This document shows, piece by piece, positions 14,501 through 27,070 of a stretch of 64,000 nt of DNA. Position numbers and translations under genes: made by a program. Every line of letters begins with the position of its first letter. Position 1 is the first letter of the stretch. This DNA is from Cruorifilaria tuberocauda (taxonomy: Eukaryota > Nematoda > Chromadorea > Rhabditida > Onchocercidae). The notes beneath the pieces were generated by a model, which worked only from the letters and a program-made list of their open reading frames with translations, was not told the origin of the DNA and did no database searches. The DNA is taken from contig JABVXU010000201.1 of NCBI GenBank assembly GCA_013365365.1, forward strand, positions 32,555 through 96,554. The letters run 5' to 3'.

Positions 14501-16760
14501 CAAGAAATAACTGTAGGAAAAATTGAATTCTCATCCTATACTTTTTGTTAATATATCAGATAAAAATAATGTTTGATAAAAAGTTCCAGCTTTAGAAAAT
14601 CGAAATTAGTTCATTCATTCTTTCTCCCTCTCTTCCTCTTTCTCTCTCTCTCTCCCTCTCTCTTGTTCATATTTTTTCCTTATTTCTTTTATAGTTCATT
14701 TGAAAAGTATATGGATGAATTAAATTGTGCAATTTCATTCTGATAAAAGTATATTACCTCAGGGAATATGTATCTATAGGTGCTTTTCACACTTATTTCA
14801 CTGTTAGCAAACATCGAAATTTGATTTAGAATTGTCATTTCTACTAAAATAACTTTTATAAGTAAAATTTTCATTTTCCATTTTTAAATATTAGATGATA
14901 AATAAATAAACTTTAATCCATCTATGATAATAAAAATGCGCATAGCGCCGAATATCCAATAAGGAATTAATATTCTCAGACTGAAAAGAGAAAGAGAAAG
15001 AGAAAAAAAGATCTCTCCCACTAATCTCTCTCAAGAGATAAAAGGAGGAGAGGAGAAATTTATAATTACAATCAATTATAATTACTGTGAGATTGTGTAA
15101 GGTACGGTATCTATCAAAAAGAAGTTATTTACAGAATTAGAACAACAAAATGGTAAACAAATATGCAATAGAATTAATAACCTGAAAAATAATTTAAATT
15201 AATATTCCTACTTAAATTATTTTTACATTTTAAAATGAGGTGAACAAATATGTAATATAATTAATAAAGTAAAAAATAATTTAAATCAAAATTCTTTTTA
15301 TTTTAAAATAATTTATTTAAGTATTCATTTCAAAAAATTTATTTAAATGTTCATCTTGAAATTTATCAAAAAAAAGTAATAATAATAGGGTATGGAGTAA
15401 AGAGTAAAGAGTGAAAAGAGTAATTATCAAATTACATATAGTATATATTGTAAATATATTATTAACGAAGATAATAAAAGAAATTAACCTTTATTGTTTT
15501 CACGTAAAAAATTTCACTAAATTAAATTATATTTACTACCTGCAAATTTCAATTGCCCGCTTGTGTGCAATTGTTTCGTTTCCGGTGGCTTTCAGGAGTG
15601 ACAATAACGGAAATGCAAAATTCAATGACCATTCCTTCTCCATCTTAAAAGATAATAATAACAAAAGGATTACCTAATCAGTCAATTTAATTTTAATTAA
15701 TAAATTAGAATTTAAATGATTAAAAAATAGCTTCAAACAGAAAACTGAAAAATCAAAGGTTACTTTTCATGATTCATTTTTAATAAAAGTCATTTTTCAT
15801 TGTTTATTTTTAATTTAGCTATTCATTAGATATTAGATACCTATTTTTATTAAACTATTTTAGTAATAAGAGATACCTGTTGCATATGCGCATCTTTACA
15901 CTTAAGCACACAGTGCGGTACACGCCATGCGGAATTACAACTTGATAAAGGTAGTATGAAAATTACTATTAATTCAAATATCATTTCAAATCCCAATTTC
16001 TCGGCTTTTTGTTTTTTAATTTCAATAAATTTTATGACTAAATTTGAATTACCAATAATTATTATTACCTGAAAATGTAATAATATGAAGCTATTCGTTT
16101 AATACACAAATAAATCCATTGATTACGATGATAACAAATAATGCTGATAATATTAATATTAATATTAATAATAATAAATATTCAAGAAAAGATCAATTTG
16201 ACAGATAAACTTTATTTGATTATTTTAATAATAAGAAATGCGCTGTTTTAAAATCTTAGAGATGAATACTGATTCTAAAAATAAGAAGAGAAGTAAAATT
16301 AAAAAAATGATAATTATAATGATAATGATAATATCGTAAATTACCACAGATAGAAATCGAATTATATAAAAATAAATACAAAATATATGAAACTAATATT
16401 TTCAAATATATTTTCATTTATCTAATTCAGAAATTCATTCATTATTTTTATTTCGTTTAAATAACGTTATCTCATGGGAAATTGAAATGTGGCAGTTAAT
16501 TTTTGGACAAATTCTAAAAATCAATGTTTTTATAGACGTTTGAAATAAAAACTTTAACTGAAATTTATTTAAATTATGCTAAAAAAAGTTATACTAAATA
16601 TGAATATTTTTAAAAGAAATTAAATCAATTTTCTTTTGTTTTTTATTTGGCATTGTAATATTTCAAAGGTCGTATTGAAGTAGATTTCAAAATTTCGACA
16701 TTTTCGGATTTCTTACTTCAGAAAATTTCTGGAACATCTCAAGTGCAATCTACAGTTTTG
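8560..16760 (-). CDS. Cysteine-rich protein, possibly GDNF-receptor/GAS1-like; 5' end missing
   Basis: I assembled eight minus-strand exons by splice phase: 16717-16760, 15877-15940, 15540-15643, 14813-14843, 13415-13559, 12296-12437, 11900-11969 and 8560-8592. They total 633 bases, 210 residues plus a stop. Phases agree at all seven junctions, which is unlikely by chance in DNA this AT-rich; the fourth and last exons are the weakest. The product is cysteine-rich, for example NCRLHLRCSRNFLNC at the visible N-terminus, INNCGIIFRSNDLLLECLARC in the middle (quoted as INNCGIIFRS, then NDLLLECLARC), and VCTSMDKFADCSIRNYGYLC near the end. Cys spacing at the N-terminus (C-x5-C-x6-C-x8-C) recalls GDNF-receptor/GAS1 domains, which are extracellular, but this is a weak match. 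No signal peptide is visible because the upstream exons were not found. The last exon ends YQIRASTQRH and lies 3.3 kb away. Confidence 0.5.
14622..14665. repeat. CT-rich microsatellite
   Basis: A run of (CT)n with scattered interruptions. It lies in an intron of the minus-strand cysteine-rich gene and has no coding meaning. Confidence 0.6.
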
Positions 16761-19472
16761 CTTAAATTTGTTATCCAAATATTTTAAAGAATTAATTTAT
16801 TCTCATTTAAAAATCATCATTTTTAAATTTTGAAAATTTCATATTTAATATTAAGTAATTCGTTCAAATTATAATTTAAAATATGATGAAAGAAAATACT
16901 GCAATTTCTATTACACTGTTAATAATTTTTATCAGGGAATTTGATAAATTTTATCTGGTGCTTAATTAGATATTAAAGCATAGCAAGAGTATAACTGATA
17001 ATATGCTTATTTTCAAAGTTAACAATAATCTTGAAAATTTTAATTCTTTCAAATATAGTTGAAATCTTGAAATATTAAAAATTTTCTCACTTTTTATCAT
17101 TTTATCAAGCATATCATTATCAATTCGGTGAGGAACATAAAGTAAATAAACTGAAAATGCAAAATTTAATAAACAAAATAACGATGAAAAGGTAAATAAC
17201 AAATAAACGATAATACGGAATTAGGTATTACAATGAATTCATATGAGTAAATAAGAAAGTAACAGATAAGTTAACAAGTAAAATCGAAAATTAAAAAAAA
17301 ATAAACCTGCATAATTTATGGAATGATATTTGTGCATTTGGAATATAAGTAGGCGTGTATTGAAGGATAAATGTTTATTTAAGGCCTAAAGAAGAAGAGG
17401 TAAGTAAGTATCGAAAGGGCCTAACTCACTAAAATTGTAGTAATATAAGAAAGCCTGCCTTGGAAAACGATATGCATTTTTTATTTAATCCTATAGGATC
17501 TAAATGAAATTATCCCTTCCGGGAAAATTCATTATCTTAATGAGTTCATATCGTCATTTTTTCTTCTTCAAATAATACTTGTAATAAAATCAAACAAAAC
17601 TATTATCATTGAAGATCGATAAGCTGTAAAAAGAGTTTACAAAAAAAGAAAAAGAAAAATCAGTCATACATTTATCATTCGAAATCAACAAATTGACATT
17701 TAAATTTCAAAAGTAAATCAGATTTGAAATATTCTCGAAATTAAGCAGCAATTACTTTAAATTCAACGCATAGTAAAAAGCTTGAACTTAATATAAACAT
17801 AGCTTATCCATTTGTAATGATAAAATTTTTCATATATCATATATCATAACTTAAAGTGTAATTTGATTATTGAATAAAGAATAACTTAGCTATAAATTTT
17901 AAGGCTTAGTATATCAAAATAAGATAATAAAAGCTAATAAAATTCTATTAAAATTTCATTTTTAAAGTCTTAAAATTAATTATAAAAGTATTTTCATTTC
18001 TTACTTTTTTTATTTCATAAATTTAGTATGCTTAGTTTTGAATGGATAAAAAATCACTTATCAACTAATCATTTTCAACTAATCACTTATCATAAGTCCA
18101 CTATCATAATTTTTAAATTCAGGTGCGAATGAAGCAGCAATATGATAAAACTAAAATTTATTAACTTCGTATATAAACAAACTTGTTACTATCATGAGTT
18201 TTAGTTATTGGAGTTAATTTCGAAACTAAAGTTGAGCCTATTCCAAAAATTATTTAAATAAGTCCAAGGAATAAAATCTCAGGCACTAAATAGATTGTTT
18301 ATTTGATAAACTTTTCTTATCATCTTTTTTTTGCTAATAATAATAACTGATAAATATATCAAAATTTTATGAAGTATATTGTTTGAATCTTGAAATTAAA
18401 ACTTAAATAAAAGTTTAAACAGTTTTAAAAGTTTAAAAATAAGTAGATCAAAATGATATTTGAAATTATTACGTCTGGAAAATATTAACAAGCAAACGGA
18501 TAGTTGATATTATCTGGAAGTTTAATGAAGTAAATTACTTAATTAGTTCAAGAATTCAATTCCTTCAATTACCTTAGTATAGCAAGTTTTTGTTTCTTCA
18601 ATTGATCGATTCAACTGTACCTCAAATATTGTGATCTTATATTATGACTGTGATTGCAATCAAATATTGTGATCTATCATGAACAGTGTATTTTTTGTAA
18701 AAATTTATAAAATATTTTATTGAAAGTTTCATCCTTCGTTAAATTAAAATATCATGTAGGTTTTCAATCGATCAATAAAATTAGTTTTTCGCTTTCTTTT
18801 TCTTCTCATCCATCAAATCGATCTTTCCGGTTGATTTAATGATTAACAATTGAAATGAAAATTTTACTATTCCATTTTTGATGTTTCAAATTAGTGCACA
18901 TGCATTTTAATAAAATTTACAATAATATGCTTTATCTTTTTCTCTTATTGATATTATCGAAATGTTCTATTTGATAATTTTTGATCAATCGAAAAAGAAT
19001 CAATAAAAATAAATTAATTTAGTTTCAAATGAAATAATGAGCTATTAAAGAATGAGTAACTTCAGTTAGTCATCAAGCTGGCATTTCCAAATTCAATTTC
19101 TACATAAGCTGAATTCAATGCTTCTCGAATCATCAAGCATTAGCTGAAATTTCTATTGAATTGAATAGCATGGTATATTTAAAATGAAAAAAAAAACAGT
19201 GATAGAGAATAATTTAAGATGCTAAAATTTATTAATTTTCTCTCCGTTAATTGAGATCAACAAAAAATTCAGAATATTAAATTGTTTATTCAATAAGTTT
19301 TTATCAGTTCTTTTCAATAAAAGTTTTCTGATAAAAGTTTTTGAAGTTTTGATATGATTTACGTTTACTTTCGAAGCAGTTAACACATAATTTTAAGAGC
19401 TATATCAGATTGCCCATTAAAAATAATTATGCTATTTACAAATATCTTAAATAAAATATGAACACGTGGACG
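16761..19472. other. AT-rich stretch, possible unlocated 5' exons of the cysteine-rich gene
   Basis: Upstream of the first assembled minus-strand exon the sequence is AT-rich with many TGATAA/TTATCA words. Two minus-strand open segments lie just behind acceptors, near 18105-18152 and 19095-19137, but their phases do not join cleanly to the exon at 16760. I therefore leave them unassigned. Confidence 0.3.
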
Positions 19473-19600
19473 TTAGCTTTGCATAATGAATATGCGGTTT
19501 GGATTTGAGCCGTATTTTGATTTTTCCGGAACAGTGTAACGTGCGCGGGTTTTACGTGTGGCACTGAGTGAGGTTGATTGATCGTCCATTTGGGAAGTTC
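19473..19600 (-). CDS. Short divergent ORF behind an acceptor, function unknown
   Basis: On the minus strand an acceptor (TTTTAG, ending at 19601) is followed ten bases later by ATG at 19587-19589 and a 38-residue ORF starting MDDQSTSLSATRKTRARYTV. The composition is clearly more GC-rich than the flanks. An ATG just behind an acceptor is what an SL trans-spliced nematode first exon looks like. It may be a 5' exon whose real donor lies inside (gtaaaa or gttccg), possibly of the minus-strand cysteine-rich gene, or it may be untranslated promoter-proximal sequence of the divergent dUTPase locus. No domain is recognisable. Confidence 0.3.
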
Positions 19601-20081
19601 CTAAAAGATAATCTGATAAATGCAAAAATTTACTAGTATGGAAGATGTTTGTTTTAATTCCTTATTCTTTTCGAAAGTTTCTTTTTTTGGAATAACCGGA
19701 TTTTAGTTTCGCATTTTTAGCAGAAATTGGTGGAAATCATTTTGGAAGATACCACAACCTAACGATGCCGTTTCTATAGGAAAACACAAAGACTAGAGTG
19801 GAATGAAATTTTGCAGTTTTTAAGTCTTGACAGAAATTTGAAAATTTTTGCTTTCCCATTTAGACAATTTGATAATTCTGAATAGCAGTACTGATACATT
19901 ACTTTACTATCGCTTTTGGGTACATCATATATCACCGTTTGATTTATCGCATCTACACTAGATATAGAGTTTTACAATGTTGCACAAATGGGATAGCTTG
20001 GTTAACTGCTAAATAGCAACATCTATTTGTCACTAATGAAATTTGTTCTTTTTTTGGTTGAAACTTTCATGGAATTTTCAG

Positions 20082-20230
20082 GGTCCGCCATGTCGGAGGA
20101 TAGTGATGTAATGAAGTCATTGGAGAATGTCTTGCTGGGGTTAGAAGAGCATTCAATATTAACAAAGAAGCAAAAAATGGGTGTTATTCCTGCTGCTAGA
20201 GCTTTAATTCGAGAGGCATTGTTTTTTTAA
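20082..20230 (+). CDS. 46-residue ORF just upstream of dUTPase, possibly its first exon
   Basis: An acceptor (ATTTTCAG, ending 20081) is followed by ATG at 20090 and an ORF beginning MSEDSDVMKSLENVLLGLEE and ending at TAA 20228-20230. Codon use looks genuine. It may be a separate micropeptide. It may also be the first exon of dUTPase: a donor at the 'atgg|gtgtta' position leaves phase 1 and would join the dUTPase acceptor at 20636, while an earlier 'gat|gtaatg' donor leaves phase 0 and would join the acceptor at 20620. I recognise no domain. The position right after an acceptor is consistent with spliced-leader addition. Confidence 0.4.
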
Positions 20231-20636
20231 TTTCAGTTTGATTTGGTATAACTGTTTAATTCAGTATTAATGAAATGCACTTATCACTTCAAGTGGAAAC
20301 GGTTCTAATCATTAGTTTTCATTATTTTATAGTAACTCTTCAGTGCACTGGGAGTTGATTCCTTCTAACATAGGCTTTAGCAAAACGATTTGACAATATT
20401 GATGCCAGTGGTTCAACTGATTGAATAATTATATCCATAATTATTAACTACACGAAGCTCTTACGTAATTACTTAATGATCACTTAACTTCCAAATTTGT
20501 GATTATAAAAATAAAAATATGTCTTTACATTTATTAGTGAATCTGTTGGGAGATGGTCTTTAGAATTTTGAGATTAGTACCTTTCTACATTTATATATAC
20601 TAGTTCACTACTAATTTCAGATTATTTCTTTCATAG

Positions 20637-21321
20637 AAAAGGAGAAAAAATACATTTATTTCAAAAAGTTATCAGAAAATGCTCATGTTCCAACGTACGG
20701 GTCGGAGTGGGCAGCTGGGGCTGATCTGTATAGTGCCTATGACTGCGTCGTACCTGCAAAGGGTAATTTTTCTGACTATTACCATTAATATCTATTGTCA
20801 TTCCTTAACTAATCTTGCGCTATAATCAGTATTTCATGATTGTTTGCTGAATGATTCTCAAAATTCTATACGTGAAAGAACTCTTTTTTAGGTAAAGCTT
20901 CTATTGGAACAGATTTACAAGTTCAAATCCCTCGTGGTTATTATGGTAGAATAGCGCCACGCTCAGGTCTTGCTATAAAAAAATTCATTGATGTGGGTGC
21001 TGGAGTTGTTGATTCGGATTACAGAGGTCACCTCAGTGTAATTCTCTTCAATTTTGGTACTGAAGATTTCCAAGTAAGTTTGCAAGAATAATTATCAAGG
21101 GGGAAAAGAGATTTTTAATAAATAGTGTTTTGCAGCATAATATCATTCAGCATTATTTCGACAGATTGATACGTGATAAAATTGAGAAACTCTAGGTGAA
21201 AAAAGGCGATCGAATAGCCCAGTTAATCTGTGAGAAAATTTCTCATTGCGAATTCGTTGAAGTTAAATCGTTAGAAAATAGTGGTCGCGATACGGATGGT
21301 TTTGGTTCAACAGGCATTTAG
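20637..21321 (+). CDS. dut-1: dUTP diphosphatase (dUTPase), N-terminus unresolved
   Basis: Three exons, 20637-20762, 20892-21073 and 21196-21321, encode a complete trimeric-type dUTPase domain of about 143 residues. The five conserved motifs are in order: [18 protein letters not shown]; the catalytic Asp/Tyr motif [19 protein letters not shown]; and the P-loop-like C-terminal [11 protein letters not shown]. The enzyme hydrolyses dUTP to dUMP and pyrophosphate, keeping uracil out of DNA and supplying dTMP synthesis. No in-frame ATG lies directly upstream, so a 5' exon is required. A second acceptor at 20620 would extend the first exon to 20621. The candidate start exon is the ORF at 20090. AATAAA at 21795-21800 is a possible polyadenylation signal. 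Identity is essentially certain. Confidence 0.95.
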
Positions 21322-23526
21322 TGTTTTAAAAAATGGAATCTATGTTTACTCATCGAATTATTAATTCCATATTCTGTTGCTTTATGCATTAAATTTCAAT
21401 TTGCTTTATTTTGTCAAAAATTTTACACTTCCATCTTGTCAATCGCATTTTGAGAAAATCAATTTTATGAGATAAGATTCTATTTCATTGTTTTTTCGAC
21501 TTTGATCGCTGAAGTTGCATATTTACATCGGTTTCATGGATGATAATTTTCCAGTAGAAGTTTTATGATATGAATGATTATGCCATTCTTATCTTAATTA
21601 CTGTAAATTGAGTTATATTCCCATCTGATCTCATCACATTCATGATATATCTTTCATTTTTCCATGGAAAGAAAATAGCGTGTTTATATTAACGTTTTTC
21701 AAATATTTGATTTGTTGTCTTGGCAACTTGTTTACCCATGCATAGTATATGGCTGTTATTTTTTGCATAATTTCACCTTGTATCTTTATCAGAAAATAAA
21801 GGTGTGAAACATTTTCTCATAGTTTATTAAATATTAGAGACTGAACAAATAATTAAAAAAAAAACTATTACTGGAATCAAGTTTGATTACTGGAGAGCAT
21901 TGCACTGACTGCTTTTCCTATTCCTTTCCTTCTAGCTAAACTCTCTCCTCAATCCAATTGCTACTTCATAGTTGGAATCAATGAATGCGAGCTCATGTGC
22001 TTATTTGACATTGATAAAATTTGATTTGTTTGGTCCCAGTCTAATCTAAATTAGGATTAGATTAATTAATCTAGAACTTTAATTGCTCGTAAACATGATG
22101 CAGCTTTTTCTCCCTCTCTTTCTGGAATATTATAAACAGCAGCTGATGGATATTTCAGTAGAAAATCATGATATCAGTAGAGAGATAGAGATACCATTAA
22201 AACAATATTTTTCACTCTAACCTAATCAATCAAATGTCATTCATAATTATAACAAAAAATTATTGAAGTAAAATAAGTTCTAGAAAGCCTTTTATATATC
22301 GTCAAAAAAAATTACACTTAAAATTCTCTGATTTTTTTTAACAAATTATATTATCCTATGTCTGCATACTTTAATAGATATAATAATCAATTCTTATTTT
22401 CACATTCATTTATTTGTTTATTTGTTTTTTTTTTAATTTAAAATTAATTATAAACATATTTTTATTCGTATTTGTATTATATCCATGGCTTTTTCATTTT
22501 ACTCACAAATATAATCGTTGCTTAATTTTTTCGGTATTTAATTTTCTAATATTATTAATTTCTAAAAATACGTTAGATTTCTATGTACAAATCTTTTTTT
22601 CAATAGAATAAAAAGGGTAAAGCTAAATATTTGAATTTAAAAAAAAGGAAATTTTACTTTCAAATCAATTTTAATTTCTCGAAATTATAAGGAATAACCG
22701 TTACTTGAAATTGTTTAAATTCTCCATTTCCTTTCCATTCAAAATGAAATATAATATAAAATCAAATGAAAAATAAGAAATGTGGAAAGGAAAAAAAAGA
22801 AAGAAATGAAGGAATTCGCGTGCCTTAAAATATTTATAATTTAAAAATGCAATATATATCAATAGTTTTACCTTTATTTACCTTGCATTCCTTTCAAAAA
22901 TAAATTTCATTTAATTTAACTTTTTATTTTATTTAGCAATTAATTTATTTGTTAATAAATATATCTGTTGCTATAGAGTTTCTAGGGATGAAAAAGCATA
23001 GCATAATTAAGTAAATTAATAAATGTCGATTGTTAGATTGTTTCCAAGGTGAAGAAATATTTTATTTTCGCTTAACACAGCTTAATTAACTAATTAATAA
23101 ATACATCTGTTGTTGCTATATTGTTTCCAAGGTGAGAAGGAAATATTTATGCTTAAATCTGTTACTTAGAAAATAATAGCTAGTTTTTTCTGCTTTATCA
23201 GCTCTAATTGATATTTATTGCAAATTCTTTTTTTTTTTTATCGTAATACGCTATATTATAACTTTTACGATATAGCGTATTAAGATTTAAAAAAAATGAA
23301 ACATTTTATTTCCTAGCAAAAATCATGAAATGTGTTTAGCATTCGATAAAATTACTTACTTTTACAGGTAACATAACAAATTAAGTTATTATTGATAATA
23401 ACATTTATACGATTGATTCTGTAATTTAATGAATTGATTTGCTTATCATTTAACATTGATTATCAAAAGATTGAAAGGTTATCAATTAATTTCAATGATT
23501 GAAAATTCATTTAGCTATCAAATAAA
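21322..23526. other. dUTPase 3' flank and intergenic spacer
   Basis: AT-rich sequence with no supported exon. It contains a perfect hairpin at 23244-23282, listed separately, and a small palindrome around 22027-22049. The ORF at 22414-22611 is low-complexity and hydrophobic, without splice context. Confidence 0.5.
23244..23282. repeat. Perfect 13-bp inverted repeat with 13-nt loop
   Basis: The arms taatacgctatat (23244-23256) and atatagcgtatta (23270-23282) are exact reverse complements around a 13-base loop. The element lies in the spacer upstream of the doublecortin gene. It could be a protein-binding palindrome, a small RNA hairpin or a foldback remnant. Confidence 0.7.
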
Positions 23527-26500
23527 ATGAGTGTGGTAGAGAAGAGAAATTCCGGAGAATTTCAACGTATTGCAATCAAAGTTTCCAAGGATTCATCACA
23601 ATCTTCAAACGTTTGTAATTTTTTTATTGTTATTGTTTATTTGCTTATTTGTTTTGATTTTTTTATTGTAGTTGTTCGTACCTTTGTTTGTTTGCTTTAA
23701 TTTCTTTCTACTTTTTTGCTATTGTTTATTTGCATTTTCTAATTTTCCCATTGTTATATTGTCCGAACTGTTTATTTGTTTTCTTTATTCTCATTGTCTA
23801 TACTTTTTGTAAATTAATGAAAAAAGAAAATGAACTAAATAAACGATAAATGGAAAAGTTTCTCGTAAAAGTTATACTTTGTCTCCACAAATTATTCATA
23901 AACATTTAGTTTATCAGCAACATTCAACTTATCAGTTTATCATAAATTATTTTACATTTGTGATAATTTTAAGTGCTACTACTATACATTAATTCTTTTT
24001 TCCATTATTTCAATATCCCTCATAACATATTTATTGAAGTGTTTAGAATTACTTCAAAAAAAAAAGAAATTTAATTAATATTCAATTAAACGAATAGTAC
24101 TTTAATATTGAAAAATACATGAACTATTTTGGCATATTTTCATGTTTACGTGTTTAGTTTGTCTTCTTTTTTTCATTCTTAACTTTTTGTCTTTTTACTT
24201 TACAATTCTACTTTACCCCTTTTTTCCTTTTAGAAGAAAGTTACGGCACGACGAGAGAATCCCGCGGAAACTACTGCTACTAAAAAAAAAATTAAAATTT
24301 ATAAAAATGGTGATCAATCTTTTGAGGGACTTGAAGTAAGATATCTTCAAATAATTTTTATAAAAGTTTTCCTAATTTTTCGAATAGAATTTTACTAATT
24401 AAAGAAAAGTAAATTACTTTTTAAAATAATATTTGTATGAATGAATTTTATGAAAACAGTTTTCTTTTTTGAAAAGTATTAAGAAGCAAAAATTTGAAAT
24501 AACAATTTGTAAGCAAACTTACAAATGTTAAATAAAAGCATTTTTCAAAATTTGAAAACTAAAAAGTTGTTTTTGTAAAACGGAATCACTAAGAAAAATG
24601 ATTGACAGTAATTTAACAATTTAGTGGTATTCTATGAGCTTATCAGTACTAAGTTAATAATTCAGTGACTATTTTTAACAGCTTATCATTAGCATGGATC
24701 AGTTTAAAAGTATGCGAGCATTTTTGGATGATGTCAGCAAGAAAATTGGCTTAAAAATTAATGCCAAAAAATTATATACATTAAAGGGAAAGCTTATCCA
24801 ATCAATGGAACAAATAAATGATAATAAGGTTTTCATTTGCTTTATAATGATTTTTAAAATTTAAACTCGAAATTGATGGAACTTTACAATTAACTTTATA
24901 TAAGGTAATTGCATTAATACAGTTATAACCTTAATACTTGTTTTTTTCTATTTCCAACATTTTCAGAATTATAATCTGTAATCAATTACTATGAATTAGA
25001 GTAATAAAAATAAGTGTAGGAAATTAATTAGCTTAAAAAGAATAGTTTACCGCTAAACTCAATCAATCATACTGTACCAATAATGAAAAATATTAAGATT
25101 ATAATCGTTGTAATGTATACTTTCCTTCCTTTAAATTTAAATTTCGAAAAAATAAATATAACTTTAAAGGAATATGTAGCGGCTACAAATGCTTTCACTC
25201 CACTTTTGTACGGACAAGCAAAATCGAAAAAAGCAAATTCTGGTAAGAAATCGACGAAGCAATCTGAAACCGAAAATGTCGTAGCAGCCGGTAGAAAATC
25301 AAGAAGGGAATCTGAAACCAAAAATGTCAGAGCAACGGTTTTTCTTAATTTTTATAAAACTTCCTCTTCCTTTTAAAAAAAGTCTAAAATTAAACTTGAT
25401 CAATGATTGCATACCAAAATTTATCATCATTTATCTTTATGACTTAATTTTTTTTGTTGCTAATTTCTAAAATAGGATAAACGAATTTATAGGTTTGAAT
25501 TTAAATTTGAATTGATAGATTTGAAATAACTACCAGGGATATAATTTTCAATTATTAAATGTCCGAAAATTATGGATTTGAAATAACTATCAGGAAAATA
25601 ATTTTATTTCAAACTAGTCAAATTAGTCAAATATATGGAAGAAACCGGAGATATTGAAAATAAGATTCTCTTCCGGAAGATATGATACTGTATTTTAAGT
25701 CAATAAAAGTGGGAGTATCACGAAGTTCGAGAAGTGTTGATTTGAAAAAAAAGGGTCGGAAAGAAAGAGTGGAAGAGAAGAAGCGACAATTCAGCGCCTC
25801 ACCACAAAATAGGGTTAATGAATTTCATTGAAATTAGTTCCTGAATTCAATTTTTTTTAATTAATTTTTAATATTTCACTTTAAATTTTAATATTTTAAT
25901 TCATGAAAGAAATTAGTTTTGTAGAAAGTAATATCAATTTTTAAGCTCATGAAAATATATTTTCGTTTCAGTTATTACTTGGAAATACTGCATCAAAAGA
26001 TGAAGAAGCAACAAAGTAAGTAAGATTTTGTTAATGACTCCTTCAGTTAGTGAAAAATTAAAATTCATTCCCAAGCTAATTATGAAATTAAGAAATCAAT
26101 TTTCTTATTTATAGAATTATTGGAGTCAAATAAAAGTTCTCTGAGAAAAACGATAATTAGGAGGAAAAGTAATTACCTTAGTGAAAAACAGTAATTAAGA
26201 AGGAATTAAGTCAGTATGAGTTAATAGGAATAGGCAATAACAATTATTTTCTTTGAAGTCACAAGCTTGACCTCTTGAATTCTCTCTGTTTGACCTCACC
26301 TCCCACTAATAGATTAATTTCTAAATTTCATCAAATATCTTTCTTTTACTTAATTGGAAATTTTTAAAATGAAAAATTGAAATTGATGACAAAAAGTAAT
26401 TCCTTAGATAATAAATTATTCTAAGCATACTTATTCATGCCTTTTAAAAGTTAGTAGCATAAAATGATAGCAAATTTAGTTAATTACTCGTTCTAAATTA

Positions 26501-27070
26501 TATTTCTTCTGATTTTTTCTGTTTATTCAATTTATCATTTCACTTCTAATTTTGAAATGAAATATTTGCTAATGATGAAGTGTTAAAAACTTGAACTTAT
26601 CAAAACAGTTATCATTTCTTTCTTAATTTTTGTAAAATGGAAAACGAGAAGCGTATTGTATCTACGATTAGAATCAATGACTTAACAGAAGATGAAGCAG
26701 ATGAAGCAGAAGAGGGGAAATTAGCTTCCAATTCTTCCACACCATCATCATTTTCTTCAACAGTTAAACGATCAAAAGCAGCAAATGGTATGTTAAATTT
26801 CATTTTACAACAATTTCAATCATTTCAATGAGAAATTTTAATTTTATAATTTACTCTTTATAAATTTCGAAAATTTCCTAATGAAATACTTATTCAAATT
26901 CAATTTAATTTTTTGCAGTAAAAATAAATCCAGTTCCTTCAATGATACCTGGTGGTGGTGGACTCTTCCAACAATCACTATTATCAACAGGTCAAAAGCC
27001 AGAAACGACATCTATTAAGAATCGTGTTCCAACTCCAAAACCAGGAACTAAAACTAAACACAATGAATAG
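23527..27070 (+). CDS. Doublecortin-domain protein
   Basis: Seven exons: 23527-23610, 24234-24335, 24682-24828, 25170-25337, 25972-26015, 26609-26787 and 26919-27070, totalling 876 bases (291 residues). The start is MSVVEKRNSGEFQRIAIKVS. One doublecortin domain spans about residues 46-125: KKIKIYKNGDQSFEG, then FLDDVSKKIGL with KKLYTLKG, then EYVAATNAFTPLLYG. These match the family pattern of the Arg/Lys-Tyr-NGD strand, the 'LDxxSxKIGL' helix and the 'YVA' strand. Doublecortin domains bind and stabilise microtubules. The remainder is a Lys/Ser-rich and then an acidic, low-complexity tail ending TPKPGTKTKHNE. The exon-6 acceptor at 26608 is poor and the first residues of that exon are T-rich, so its start may be wrong. 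In exon 3 the frame continues as KVFIC past the donor used here. AATAAA lies at 27187-27192. Many family members carry two domains or a kinase; this one has neither. Confidence 0.85.

Noticed and set aside
14912..14980. Minus-strand exon-like segment between acceptor and gtttat donor
   Set aside because: It is open in two frames, but its phases do not connect the flanking exons of the cysteine-rich gene, whereas 14813-14843 does.
18795..18900. Minus-strand frame ending DLMDEKKKKAKN-stop
   Set aside because: It looks like a C-terminus but has no acceptor or ATG within the open segment and cannot be joined to other exons.
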